Assembly: GCA_013215285.1 (NCBI GenBank)
Contig: JABSRD010000001.1
Span: forward strand, 186,001-250,000
DNA length: 64,000 nt
Source: Candidatus Nitrosopumilus sp.
Lineage (GTDB): Archaea; Thermoproteota; Nitrososphaeria; Nitrososphaerales; Nitrosopumilaceae
Direction of reading: 5' to 3'
Under the pieces are notes generated by a model that was not told the origin of the DNA, did no database searches, and was given only the letters and a program-made list of their open reading frames with translations. Within the stretch, counting starts at the first letter, position 1. Each line of letters begins with the position of its first letter. A program made the translations under genes and the position numbers. Shown here one piece after another: positions 20,610-30,401 of the stretch.

Positions 20610-22066
20610 ACATCAAAGTATAGATAAAATTCATGTGGATGTGGTCTAATAGCTATCTCTCGTTGATCTCTTCTTTCTAACTCTATAATTTTATCAACCA
20701 CATCATTTGTGTAAATTGGGAGCAAGAATTTTCTATCACTTTCCAATTCATCTAAAGCTTCACCCAAACTTTTTGGAAGAACACCAATTCCTTTTTTAGC
20801 TCTATCCGATTTAGTCATCTTGAAAATATCATCACGTACTTGATCTCCTGGGTCCATTTTCTTTTTGACTCCATCCATTCCAGCTGCTGTTACTGCAGCA
20901 AATACAAGATATGCATTACTTGAAGGATCAGGTGCTCTAAATTCGAGTCTTTTTAGGTTTGAATATTTTTTTCCAGTAAGATGTTTTGGAACTCTTACAA
21001 TAGCTGAACGATTTCCTGAACTCCATGCAATGTATGCTGGAGCCTCATATCCAGGTACTAATCTATGATATGAATTGGTTGTAGGATTACAAATTGCAGA
21101 TAATGCTTTTGCATGATTAATAATTCCACCACAAAAATATCTTCCAAGTTGACTTAATTCAATTTCATCATCTGGATCATAAAATGCATTTTCGTTATTT
21201 TTCCATAAACTAACATTTACATGCATTCCAGAACCTGAATCCATCGCAATTGGTTTTGGCATCATTGTTGCAACTTTTCCATATTTTTGTGCAACATTTC
21301 TAATTACAAACTTGTAAGTTTGTGCAGCATCTGCAGCATTTGTCAGGTAATCATATTTGATATCAATTTCACATTGTCCAGCAGTTGCAACTTCGTGATG
21401 ATGATTATCACATAATATTCCAAAATCATTATTGAGAATATTTACACATTCATTTCTATATGGTGTAAGTGTATCAGCTGGCGTACTTGGGTAATATCCT
21501 TCTTGTAATCCCATTGGATATCCATCTCCCGTTTGACTCCATGGAGCTTCTTTTGATTCAATTGAATAAGATTGTCCTTTGTATGGAGTTAGAACATCCC
21601 AATGTACTTTATCAAATACAAAAAATTCAACTTCTGGACCCCATGTACTAAAATCAAATCCTTGAGATTTGATATATTTTTCAGCATTTTGAGCAACTCC
21701 TCTAGGATCTCTTGATAATCTTCCTCTATTTCCTCCCCAATAAACATCACAAAGAAGTCTAGCAGTTTTGTTTTCTGTTAGCCAAGGAATTATTGCAAAT
21801 GTATTTGGATCTGGTTTAAGAATCATATCAGAATCATCAATAGTTGCAAAACCAACAATTGATGAACCATCTAATTTAGGTAATCCATCTTTCATTTGAT
21901 CAGGGGTAAACGTATTAGCTGAAATTGTAGTATGATGAAAATGACCTGTGAGACCAGTAAACTGAAGATCAATGAACTGAATACCCTCATGTTCAATTCT
22001 GGCAAAAACTTCGTCAGATGAATATGTTACTTGGATTGCTTTACCGTGACTGACTTTATATGGCAA
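20606..22066 (-). CDS. glnA: Type I glutamine synthetase
   Basis: LDGSSIVGFATIDDSDM, MDSGSGMHVNVSLWK, RLVPGYEAPAYIAWSSGNRSAIVRVP. Confidence 0.95.
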   Translation of the reverse strand: MPYKVSHGKAIQVTYSSDEVFARIEHEGIQFIDLQFTGLTGHFHHTTISANTFTPDQMKDGLPKLDGSSIVGFATIDDSDMILKPDPNTFAIIPWLTENKTARLLCDVYWGGNRGRLSRDPRGVAQNAEKYIKSQGFDFSTWGPEVEFFVFDKVHWDVLTPYKGQSYSIESKEAPWSQTGDGYPMGLQEGYYPSTPADTLTPYRNECVNILNNDFGILCDNHHHEVATAGQCEIDIKYDYLTNAADAAQTYKFVIRNVAQKYGKVATMMPKPIAMDSGSGMHVNVSLWKNNENAFYDPDDEIELSQLGRYFCGGIINHAKALSAICNPTTNSYHRLVPGYEAPAYIAWSSGNRSAIVRVPKHLTGKKYSNLKRLEFRAPDPSSNAYLVFAAVTAAGMDGVKKKMDPGDQVRDDIFKMTKSDRAKKGIGVLPKSLGEALDELESDRKFLLPIYTNDVVDKIIELERRDQREIAIRPHPHEFYLYFDV

Positions 22067-22120
22067 TTTTGTACTTCAATCAAACACAAATACATCCAGC
22101 ATTTAAGGATTAGGTAAGAA

Positions 22121-22678
22121 ATGTCTGAAGCAAATCAAATCGATCTCAATCTTTTACACAATACAGTTTTACGGGAAACTGAGAATGATTTGCTAATAGA
22201 ACTTTCTCCAACTTTTTACAGAAATCTTTCTGATTTTATTGGAAATTTAAGAAAGCAAGAATTTGATGGTGTAGAAAATAAAATCAAAGACACTATGATT
22301 GAAATGGCAATTGAATTGACATCATTGTTAATACATCTTAGACTAGATAAAATTTCAAAATCTTCTAACTTGAAAATTGGAAATCTTTTAGATGAAGAAA
22401 AATTCATTTTAGATTCACAAGAGGAACAAAAAGAAAGAATTGAAATGATTCTTTCTGCTACAATTAATGGAAAATCAAAGTTTTTAGAATCATTAGCTCA
22501 AAATCATAAAACAAAAAAAGTTGTTATAAGATTTCTTAAAGAAGTAGATGAAATAGTGGGTGCAGATCTTGAAAAATATGGTCCTTTCAAGACTGAGGAT
22601 GTAGCTACAATTCCATATGAAAATGCTCAGGCCTTAATTGCCAAAAATGCCGCAACAAAGGTTCGTTGGGAAGATTAG
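22121..22678 (+). CDS. GINS complex subunit (archaeal Gins51/Sld5-like)
   Basis: Helical N-terminal domain and C-terminal KVVIRFLKEVDEIVGADLEKYGPFKTEDVATIPYENAQALI typical of the GINS small domain. Confidence 0.75.
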   Translation: MSEANQIDLNLLHNTVLRETENDLLIELSPTFYRNLSDFIGNLRKQEFDGVENKIKDTMIEMAIELTSLLIHLRLDKISKSSNLKIGNLLDEEKFILDSQEEQKERIEMILSATINGKSKFLESLAQNHKTKKVVIRFLKEVDEIVGADLEKYGPFKTEDVATIPYENAQALIAKNAATKVRWED

Positions 22679-22709
22679 ATAGAAATTACACCTGTTCATT
22701 TCATATTGT

Positions 22710-23024
22710 ATGGCTCATACAGGCGTTGATGTATTTGATTTTTTACTTTACACAATTTATCCTGTAATTGGAATTCTTGTTATTGAAGTAATTAGTCGAT
22801 TAATCAAGGCTCCAAAATGGACTAAATTGTGGGTACAAGCAATTGTATCTATAGGTTTTGGAATTTATTATGGTGCAGGAAGTGTAATTGAAAATGAAGT
22901 CTGGTATATTTTATCTCCACCTAAAAATTTCCCAATGACAGCTATGGTTATGTTTGCTCTTGCTCTTGCACTTCTTTATCAAGGAAAACGTGCAAAAATT
23001 TCTCCCGATAAAAGTCCATACTAA
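22710..23024 (+). CDS. Membrane protein, hypothetical
   Basis: 104 aa, three predicted TM helices. Confidence 0.5.
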   Translation: MAHTGVDVFDFLLYTIYPVIGILVIEVISRLIKAPKWTKLWVQAIVSIGFGIYYGAGSVIENEVWYILSPPKNFPMTAMVMFALALALLYQGKRAKISPDKSPY

Positions 23025-23027
23025 TTT

Positions 23028-23249
23028 CTAAAATCTTCTAAAAAATCGTTTGAGAATATTTGGTTTGTTTGGTCCACCATCACGTATGATTTTTTTTTCA
23101 CTAAATTTTGTTGCTCTAATGAGACTAAGTTTTACACATCTATGTTCTTCTGGAAGTCTATGTTCTGCACAAAATGGATCCTTACAATAATTGCAATGAA
23201 ATGGTAAAACTGTTAAATCGCCACAATAAGCACATTTTTCTGATTCCAC
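23028..23249 (-). CDS. AN1-type zinc finger protein
   Basis: CAYCGDLTVLPFHCNYCKDPFCAEHRLPEEHRC matches the AN1 cysteine/histidine pattern. Confidence 0.85.
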   Translation of the reverse strand: MESEKCAYCGDLTVLPFHCNYCKDPFCAEHRLPEEHRCVKLSLIRATKFSEKKIIRDGGPNKPNILKRFFRRF

Positions 23250-23352
23250 AATTTACTTTACCGTTTTTCTTTTAATAAAGTTGCAGCATCATACTTTTTT
23301 AACGTCTAAACATTTTTACGATGTTGAAATTTAATGTGTTTAAGTGAATTGA

Positions 23353-24093
23353 ATGATAAAAGATAAGGTCGCAATAATAACTGGGGCAAGTAGTGGAATA
23401 GGATTTGCTACTGCATTAGCACTATCAAAAGCAGGCGCTAAAGTTGCAATAGGAGCTAGAAGAGTAGACAAATTGGAAGCCCTTGCAAAAAAGATCTCTG
23501 ATGATGGCGGTGAAGTATTTTATCAAAAATTAGATGTCACACAAAAATTAGAATGTGATAATTTTGCTAAAGCAGTTTTAGAAAAATGGGGCTCTATTGA
23601 TATTCTTGTAAATAATGCAGGCTTGATGCCTCTTAGTTTTTTCAAAAGTCTCAAGATTGATGAATGGGATAGAATGATTGATGTGAACATCAAAGGTGTA
23701 TTGTATTCTACTGCATCAGTAATTTCTCATATGAAAGAAAAAAAATCTGGCCATATTGTGAATATTTCATCTGTAGCTGGAAGAGTTGTTTTTGCTGGTG
23801 GTAGTGTTTATTGTGCAACAAAATATGCCGTCGCAGCATTTAGTGAAGGGTTAAGACAAGAATTTAGTGTACGTTCTAACATTAGAGTAACTAGTATTGA
23901 ACCAGGAGCTGTAGCAACAGAACTTACTGATACAATTACGGATGAATCTTTGAAGGGGTTTGTTGAAAATACAAAAAAGATGCAAGCATTACAAGCTAAT
24001 GACATTGCTAATGCTATTTTGTATGCTGTTGATGCACCATCACATGTTAATGTAAATGAAATTCTAATTCGATCTACAACTCAAGCACTTTAA
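23353..24093 (+). CDS. SDR-family NAD(P)-dependent oxidoreductase
   Basis: AIITGASSGIGFATAL, NNAG, YCATKYAV (YxxxK). Confidence 0.93.
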   Translation: MIKDKVAIITGASSGIGFATALALSKAGAKVAIGARRVDKLEALAKKISDDGGEVFYQKLDVTQKLECDNFAKAVLEKWGSIDILVNNAGLMPLSFFKSLKIDEWDRMIDVNIKGVLYSTASVISHMKEKKSGHIVNISSVAGRVVFAGGSVYCATKYAVAAFSEGLRQEFSVRSNIRVTSIEPGAVATELTDTITDESLKGFVENTKKMQALQANDIANAILYAVDAPSHVNVNEILIRSTTQAL

Positions 24094-24094
24094 A

Positions 24095-25243
24095 TTGACA
24101 AATATTCCACATGTTGTAATTTTGGGTGGAGGATTTGGTGGTCTTGCTGCTGCTAATGAATTAAGAAACTCATTGTCTGCTACAGAAGTGAAAATTACTG
24201 TAATTGACAAAAAAGACTGGTTTATGGTAGGATTTGCAAAGTTATGGATTATTACTGGAACTCGAACTTTTGAAAACTCAATTGGCTCATTAAATGAATT
24301 GTCAAAAAAAGAAATTAATTTCATTAAAAATGAAATTTTAACAATTGATCTCCAAAATAAAAATATAAAAACTAAATTACAAAATATTTCTTATGATTAC
24401 CTAATAATTTCTATGGGAACTATTTTAGCTCCCCAAAAAATTCCTGGATTAATAGAAAATGGATTTAATCTATATGATCATAATCAACTCTCAGAAATTC
24501 ATGATAAACTTGAGTGTATGAATTCTGGAAAAATTGCTATATCTATAATGGGAATGCCTTACAAGTGTCCTCCTGCACCTTTTGAGGCTAGTTTACTAAT
24601 TGATTCCATGCTTAGAAAACGTGGAATACGTGATTCTATACAAATTGATTTTTACAGTCCAGCTCCTATAACTTTGCCCGCAGCTGGTCCTGAAGTGAGT
24701 AAACAAATTTTAGAACTTGTAAATTCTGAAAATATTACTTTTCATAATTCATCTAAAATAAAATCTGTTGAATCTAAAAAATTAATTTTTGAAAACAGTG
24801 AAGCTGATTTTGATTTACTTTTAGCCATTCCTCCACATATTGCACCAAAAGTAATTTATGATTCTGGTTTAGCTAAAGAACCTGGATTTATTCCAATAGA
24901 TAGAGATTGCAAAACATCTTTTGAAAATGTTTTTGCTGTGGGAGATGTAACTATTCTATCAGTTGGAGAAAATATGGCAGTTCCAAAAGCAGGAATTTTT
25001 GCAGAAGGGGAAGGCATCACAGTAGCTAAAAATATTATTTCAAAAATTCAATCAAAAGAAGAAACTGAACTATATGATGGAAAAGGTGGATGTTTTATAG
25101 AATCAGGCAAAGATACAGCTTCTGTTCTTCAAGTTGATATGTTTTCAAATTCAAAACCTTCAACAAATCTTTCAGAATCAACAACTGATAATCTTTCTAA
25201 AAAATTAGAATTTGAAAAAGAAAGATTATCAAAATGGTTATAA
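24095..25243 (+). CDS. FAD/NAD(P)-dependent oxidoreductase (sulfide:quinone oxidoreductase-like)
   Basis: VVILGGGFGGLAAANEL, MGMPYKCPPAPFEASLLID, FAVGDVT; TTG start. Confidence 0.8.
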   Translation: MTNIPHVVILGGGFGGLAAANELRNSLSATEVKITVIDKKDWFMVGFAKLWIITGTRTFENSIGSLNELSKKEINFIKNEILTIDLQNKNIKTKLQNISYDYLIISMGTILAPQKIPGLIENGFNLYDHNQLSEIHDKLECMNSGKIAISIMGMPYKCPPAPFEASLLIDSMLRKRGIRDSIQIDFYSPAPITLPAAGPEVSKQILELVNSENITFHNSSKIKSVESKKLIFENSEADFDLLLAIPPHIAPKVIYDSGLAKEPGFIPIDRDCKTSFENVFAVGDVTILSVGENMAVPKAGIFAEGEGITVAKNIISKIQSKEETELYDGKGGCFIESGKDTASVLQVDMFSNSKPSTNLSESTTDNLSKKLEFEKERLSKWL

Positions 25244-25453
25244 TTCATCTTCGCTATTTTTCTTTTTTGCAAGATGTTCTAAGATAGCTCTTACCCCCAC
25301 ATCCAAATCTTGAGTATTTTTTGACAGATTCAATTTTTCAGGAATATCATTTTTAAAATTTACATCTTCCATTTCGATACTTCTTTTTTGAATACAATCA
25401 AGATGATCTTGATCACTTGCAGAAATTTTATGACAAATACTACAATTTTTCAC
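25238..25453 (-). CDS. Small cysteine-containing hypothetical protein
   Basis: 71 aa, CSICHKISASDQDHLDC. Confidence 0.4.
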   Translation of the reverse strand: MKNCSICHKISASDQDHLDCIQKRSIEMEDVNFKNDIPEKLNLSKNTQDLDVGVRAILEHLAKKKNSEDEL

Positions 25454-25509
25454 ATTTTTTATTTATCAATACAACGATTTAATAATTTCATTTTGTGCCT
25501 CTGAGACAA

Positions 25510-25583
25510 GGGGTTGTAGTCTAGCTTGGTATGATACTAGTCTGGGGGACTAGTGATCGCAGGTTCAAATCCTGCCAATCCCA
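25510..25583 (+). tRNA. tRNA-Pro (anticodon GGG)
   Basis: Cloverleaf by eye: acceptor GGGGTTG/CAATCCC, anticodon stem CTAGT-CTGGGGG-ACTAG, T arm GCAGGTTCAAATCCTGC; discriminator A, no encoded CCA. Confidence 0.88.
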
Positions 25584-25601
25584 TTTTAATTAATGAATTA
25601 A

Positions 25602-26372
25602 CTACACACTTTCTAATTTGAGAATTTTTAATAATTCTTCAAAACTTTCTTTTGATTTTTCCTGTTTGTATCGTTTTAATTCTTCAATAATTTTCTCTTT
25701 AGGTGGATTTTTGTAAATTTTCTGTGTTTTTTTAGCAATTCCTGAACCAATAAAAAATGCTTGAGCAATTGAAGTTACATTTGATGGTCTTCTATTTGTA
25801 CTAGAACTCTCAAAGTCTATTAGTGTAGATTTTATTTTTCCAACTATTACATGTTTTGAGATATTACTTAGTTCACCATGATCAAAATCTATCTGATCTA
25901 ATCTATAACAATCCTCAAGAATTTTTCTAATTGTAGATTTTAATTTTTTTGTACTGCCTACACCTTTTAACGAATTCATCCAATCACTAATTTTCTCACC
26001 TTCGAGATATTCCATTACAAGAAAATTTTTACTGACATCTATCATTTTTGGTCCAACATTTACAGAGTTAACAAGTTTTAACAAAACTGATTCATTTTTC
26101 ATATTGTTTCTTTGCGAATCAGTTCTTCTAATTTTTAATGCAACTTGCGTGTTATTTTTTTTTGCAAGAACAACCACTCCTACATACCCTTTGCCCAAAA
26201 TTGCTAATTTCCCAAGTGAAGTCGGACCCGTAAATGATATAGATTTTATTTTTAATTTCTCTAACTCTTTAATTCTTGATTTGATTTGGCGATTAGTTGC
26301 TCTTGGATATCCAAGAATTTTTGAATATGGTTCTTCAGCAAATTTTTTAATTGAAATAAAGGAGTGCACCAT
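25602..26372 (-). CDS. RIO/Bud32-like protein kinase
   Basis: GKGYVGVVVLAKKNNTQVALKIRR, FLVMEYLEGEKI, DFDHGELSN, STLIDFESSS. Confidence 0.7.
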   Translation of the reverse strand: MVHSFISIKKFAEEPYSKILGYPRATNRQIKSRIKELEKLKIKSISFTGPTSLGKLAILGKGYVGVVVLAKKNNTQVALKIRRTDSQRNNMKNESVLLKLVNSVNVGPKMIDVSKNFLVMEYLEGEKISDWMNSLKGVGSTKKLKSTIRKILEDCYRLDQIDFDHGELSNISKHVIVGKIKSTLIDFESSSTNRRPSNVTSIAQAFFIGSGIAKKTQKIYKNPPKEKIIEELKRYKQEKSKESFEELLKILKLESV

Positions 26373-27678
26373 CTGTTGAAATCAACTCTCCCGCCTCCTC
26401 TTTAATTGATTTGCTCAAATTCTTGTTTCCTATTGAAACCCTAAATCCTTGCTTGAAATCAGCAAGAAGACCTTTTGGCATGCCTGTTTGAAGATTTTTT
26501 TTCAAAAATTCTGACATAAATTTAACTGCATCTGTATGCTTTCTTTTTTTAAGTGAGATTATTTTTCCATTAGTTCCAATCCACATCAATTCAATATTTT
26601 TTAGATTTTTAGAAATGAAACTCTTTGAACTACTTTCTCTGAAAAAATCTGGCCCATTCTTTGAATATGTGTTAGAAATCTTTGTAGATTCTAAGAAAAA
26701 TAAGAGATATGCTTCTTTTAGTTGATCGGTATAAGATTTACTTCTTAGAACGGTAAATCCTCCTAATTCTAGTTGTGTGGATAATGATGAAGTAGCTCTT
26801 TTAATTTGTCCCCATATTACATCAGGGCTTCTAGGTTTAAAATCAAATTTTACTACTAATAAATTATCCCAATACTTTTTTGATACTTTTGATTTTTTAT
26901 TTTTAAATAGATCTAATCTAGGTTTTTCTTTAAAGGCTCTAGAAATTAGAACAAATTTTCCTATATTTTCATCCGAAATTGCCGCAGCTAAATTCCTGTT
27001 ACTATCAATAGGATCAATAATTACTATTGATGTTTCAAATTTCTTTGTAGTTTTTCCTATGATTTGATTTTCTTTTATGTTTGAAATTGATTTTATAAGA
27101 TTTTCAAAATTCTTAAAATTCAAAATTAAAACTTCTGAAACATATCCACTAAAACCTTGCTTTGCAATTTCTGCCCCATAGATTCCATTTGATTTTAGAA
27201 ATGTCTTTAGAATTCTAACTTCATTTCGCATTTTTGATGTTAATGATTTTTTCATGAACTTTGTATGTAACGGAGATCTATCTGCTGCACTTTTCCATTC
27301 TCCAATTTTTACATCATAAAATGGCACAACATTAATTTTAGTATCTTTAATTTTAGCCTCAACATATGGATGCTCAGAATATCTAACATATGGAGAATAT
27401 TTTTTTAATGATTCAAAACCAATTTTTTTTGAAATATTTTCAAATTTTTCTTCCGATGTCGATTTTTCAAATTTAATAAAAATATCTACATCTGCATCTT
27501 TTGATAACCATGTACCTTTCGCAAATGAACCACCAAATTCTAAATCTATTACTTCAGGATATTTTTCAATTTCTTTTTCAACTAATTTTAATGCTAATTC
27601 AGCAATTTGCTTTTTTGATTTTTCTATATTTTGTGAAGGAGTTACTGTTTTAGCAACTTTGGAAATTATTTGTTTCAT
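26347..27678 (-). CDS. cca: CCA tRNA nucleotidyltransferase (class I)
   Basis: EFGGSFAKGTWLSKDADVDIFIKF nucleotidyltransferase motif and archaeal CCA-enzyme architecture. Confidence 0.88.
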   Translation of the reverse strand: MKQIISKVAKTVTPSQNIEKSKKQIAELALKLVEKEIEKYPEVIDLEFGGSFAKGTWLSKDADVDIFIKFEKSTSEEKFENISKKIGFESLKKYSPYVRYSEHPYVEAKIKDTKINVVPFYDVKIGEWKSAADRSPLHTKFMKKSLTSKMRNEVRILKTFLKSNGIYGAEIAKQGFSGYVSEVLILNFKNFENLIKSISNIKENQIIGKTTKKFETSIVIIDPIDSNRNLAAAISDENIGKFVLISRAFKEKPRLDLFKNKKSKVSKKYWDNLLVVKFDFKPRSPDVIWGQIKRATSSLSTQLELGGFTVLRSKSYTDQLKEAYLLFFLESTKISNTYSKNGPDFFRESSSKSFISKNLKNIELMWIGTNGKIISLKKRKHTDAVKFMSEFLKKNLQTGMPKGLLADFKQGFRVSIGNKNLSKSIKEEAGELISTDGALLYFN

Positions 27679-28220
27679 GTTATTGCAGTTATCTCCTCTA
27701 AATCTGAATAAATTGGCCCATTTGGTGTAAGTTCACTTTTTTTCAATTTAATACTGGTTATTTTTTGTATGCCAAAATCCATAGTTTTTCCATTCTCCAA
27801 TTCTTTTGTTATATTTTCAACCTTCTTTTTAATTCTAAATATTGTAATATGAGGTTTAAATGATTTATCTGAAAAAAATTTTAATGGTTCTAACACTTTT
27901 TCAACCTTTTTTGATAATTGGATTAATTTGTTTCCACCATTATCCTCTGTTCCAATCCAAATTATTCGTGGGTGTTTAGATTTAGGAAATACGCCTACTC
28001 CTTTCAAATTTACATCAAAACTTGAAAATTCAATTTTTTGAAGAGCTAGAATTGCTTTTTTTGAACTTTCTTCTGAAATTTCACCTAAGAATTGCAATGT
28101 AAAATGCAAATTTTTTTCTTTGACTGGTTTAGCATCAATGTTAATTGTAGTTTGAAAATTTTTTATTGAATTAATTACTTTGTTATTTGATATTTCAATT
28201 GCTACAAAAACTCGCATCAT
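27675..28220 (-). CDS. thpR: RNA 2',3'-cyclic phosphodiesterase (LigT/ThpR)
   Basis: Two HxT motifs: LHFTLQFLGE and PHITIFRIK. Confidence 0.88.
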   Translation of the reverse strand: MMRVFVAIEISNNKVINSIKNFQTTINIDAKPVKEKNLHFTLQFLGEISEESSKKAILALQKIEFSSFDVNLKGVGVFPKSKHPRIIWIGTEDNGGNKLIQLSKKVEKVLEPLKFFSDKSFKPHITIFRIKKKVENITKELENGKTMDFGIQKITSIKLKKSELTPNGPIYSDLEEITAIT

Positions 28221-28235
28221 AACATTCTTTGAAGT

Positions 28236-28838
28236 ATGTTTATAATAATTTCCGGTAGCTTCATAGAGAAGTTTCTATTTTGTTATGCATTGACAAAACT
28301 AATTGTATGTTTAACTGGTATGCCTGGGGCTGGTAAATCTACTATTGCTGATGGATTAAAACCAAAAGGATATGATATTATCAATATGGGTAATGCTGTT
28401 AGAGAAGAAGCAAAAAAAAGAAATTTGGAATCAACTCGATCAAATCTTGGAAAACTTATGCTTGAGCTTAGAGAAAAAAATGGGCCTGGTGCAATAGCCG
28501 AATTAATAAAACCACAAATAGAATCTTCTAGAGCAAATGTGATATTGATTGATGGAGTAAGATCTAATGACGAAATAAAAGTTCTTAGAACATTTGGTAC
28601 TGTAAAATTACTTGCAATTCATGCATCAACTGATGCCAGATTTGATTTTTTGCAAAAAAGAGGAAGATCAGATGATCCTCAAACAAAAGAACATTTTGAA
28701 GAAAGAGATAATCGTGAATTAGGTGTTGGAATAAGTAATCCAATAGCATTATCTGATGATGCAATATCAAATACTGGTTTGTCAAAAGATGAACTAATTC
28801 AAGCTGCATTCAAAATTATTCAAAGTTGGATAAAATGA
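28236..28838 (+). CDS. UPF0200-type P-loop nucleotide kinase (dephospho-CoA kinase-like)
   Basis: IVCLTGMPGAGKSTIADGL; RGRSDDPQTKEHFEERDNRELG. The actual start may be internal (~28311). Confidence 0.8.
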   Translation: MFIIISGSFIEKFLFCYALTKLIVCLTGMPGAGKSTIADGLKPKGYDIINMGNAVREEAKKRNLESTRSNLGKLMLELREKNGPGAIAELIKPQIESSRANVILIDGVRSNDEIKVLRTFGTVKLLAIHASTDARFDFLQKRGRSDDPQTKEHFEERDNRELGVGISNPIALSDDAISNTGLSKDELIQAAFKIIQSWIK

Positions 28839-29233
28839 AAACACCAAATATTAAATGCAAAATAGAAATATTTTGTTCAATAAATCCTTCTGAAAATTCA
28901 GAAAAAATTAAAAAAGCAATTTCTAATGTTTTTCCATATACAACAATAAAATCTGAAATTTTTTCTATTGTTGCTCAATCAAAAGATCTCAATTCTTTAG
29001 AAAAGATTTATGAAACAATTCATTCACATCAATCTCAAAATATCTATAGACGTAATCTTGAAAAAAATTTAAAAGGTGATTCAACATGGTTTTATCTAAA
29101 TAAACAAGCGGCTTTTGTTGAAAAAATAGTAATTTGTGATGAATCTGACGAATCCCCGCTAGGTCCGATCAAAGTGATTCTTACTTCACCAAATATTGAT
29201 GAAATAATTGATTGGATAATTTTTGAATACTAG
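28826..29233 (+). CDS. UPF0201/RNA-binding exosome-related protein
   Basis: Start overlaps the upstream ORF; KCKIEIFCSINPSENSEKIKKAISNVFP pattern. Confidence 0.65.
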   Translation: MDKMKTPNIKCKIEIFCSINPSENSEKIKKAISNVFPYTTIKSEIFSIVAQSKDLNSLEKIYETIHSHQSQNIYRRNLEKNLKGDSTWFYLNKQAAFVEKIVICDESDESPLGPIKVILTSPNIDEIIDWIIFEY

Positions 29234-29316
29234 GAAATCTAGCTAAGAAAATTCAATCTCTTTTGATTATTTTTTTTAGTTTGAATCTAAAATCAATATT
29301 TTAGAATTATTACTAG

Positions 29317-29676
29317 ATGTTCATAAAATTAGGCATAATTGTAGGTATTGTGATTTTAGGAGGCATGATATTCTCTAATGAAATTGGTAGTTTGTTTCCA
29401 AATACTTCTGCTACTGTAACCGATTCTCTAAAGAGTGATGTATCTAATTTTAGTACTAAAGCTTCAGATTCTGTGGAAAAAAGGATTGATGAATCTATTG
29501 ATAAAATAGCAAATAAAACAAGTGATGCTATTACTGATGAAATTAGTAATGTTGGAAACGATATTTCTAATGAGATTTCTGATGTAAGACAATCAGCTCA
29601 ACAAACTATTACTGAGAAATTTTCTAATTTTAATCCACTTCAATCTATTCAAAATATTTTTACAAATATAATTTAA
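29317..29676 (+). CDS. Membrane-anchored hypothetical protein
   Basis: N-terminal TM plus amphipathic helix (DSVEKRIDESIDKIANKTSDAITDEISN). Confidence 0.45.
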   Translation: MFIKLGIIVGIVILGGMIFSNEIGSLFPNTSATVTDSLKSDVSNFSTKASDSVEKRIDESIDKIANKTSDAITDEISNVGNDISNEISDVRQSAQQTITEKFSNFNPLQSIQNIFTNII

Positions 29677-30401
29677 TTTTCTTTAAACATTGAAACAAAT
29701 TTAGGCAATGCACTTGCACTTGTATTTCTAATTATTAAATCCATTTCTGATGACATTTCTGTTTTTTCAGGATTAATTTCTATTAATATTGCATTATTTT
29801 GTTTTGCATAGATTGGTAAAGTATTTGCTGGTGATACAACAAGAGATGTACCTGCAATTATCATTAAATCACATTGACTTGAAAAAATTATGGCTTTTTG
29901 CCAAACGTCTTGTGGTAATGATTCTCCAAACCAAACAACATCTGGTCTAAGTATGTTACCACATTTACATAAAGGTGGAATTTCAGAAAATTCTGTTATC
30001 ATCTCATCTTTAAAATCACAAACAGAACATTTGATCTTTACAATACTCCCATGTAATTCCAACACTTTTGTACTTCCTGCCTTTTGATGTAGTCCATCAA
30101 TATTTTGTGTCAAAATCACAACTTCAGCATACTTTTCAAGTTCGGCGATTGCTTTATGCCCTAAATTTGGTTGTGCTACAAAGATATTTTTCCTTCTTTC
30201 ATTATACCATTCCCAAACTAGTTTTGGGTTTTTATAAAAAGCATCAATTGTAGCTAATTCCATTGCATTGTAATTTCTCCACAATCCATCTTTACCTCTG
30301 AATGTTGGAATTCCACTCTCTTGTGATATCCCTGCACCTGTTACGAATACAATTTTTTGAATATCTTTAATTTGTTCTATAATTGATTCAAACATTTTCA
30401 T
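29673..30401 (-). CDS. Sir2-family NAD-dependent protein deacylase
   Basis: VFVTGAGISQESGIPTFRG, TQNIDGLHQKAGS, CxxC zinc site, GTSLVVSPA. Confidence 0.95.
   Translation of the reverse strand: MKMFESIIEQIKDIQKIVFVTGAGISQESGIPTFRGKDGLWRNYNAMELATIDAFYKNPKLVWEWYNERRKNIFVAQPNLGHKAIAELEKYAEVVILTQNIDGLHQKAGSTKVLELHGSIVKIKCSVCDFKDEMITEFSEIPPLCKCGNILRPDVVWFGESLPQDVWQKAIIFSSQCDLMIIAGTSLVVSPANTLPIYAKQNNAILIEINPEKTEMSSEMDLIIRNTSASALPKFVSMFKEN

Noticed and set aside
25510-25583. tRNA-Pro as the integration site for a mobile element
   Set aside because: Neighbouring genes (kinase, CCA enzyme, LigT) are housekeeping and no duplicated tRNA 3' end was seen in the window.
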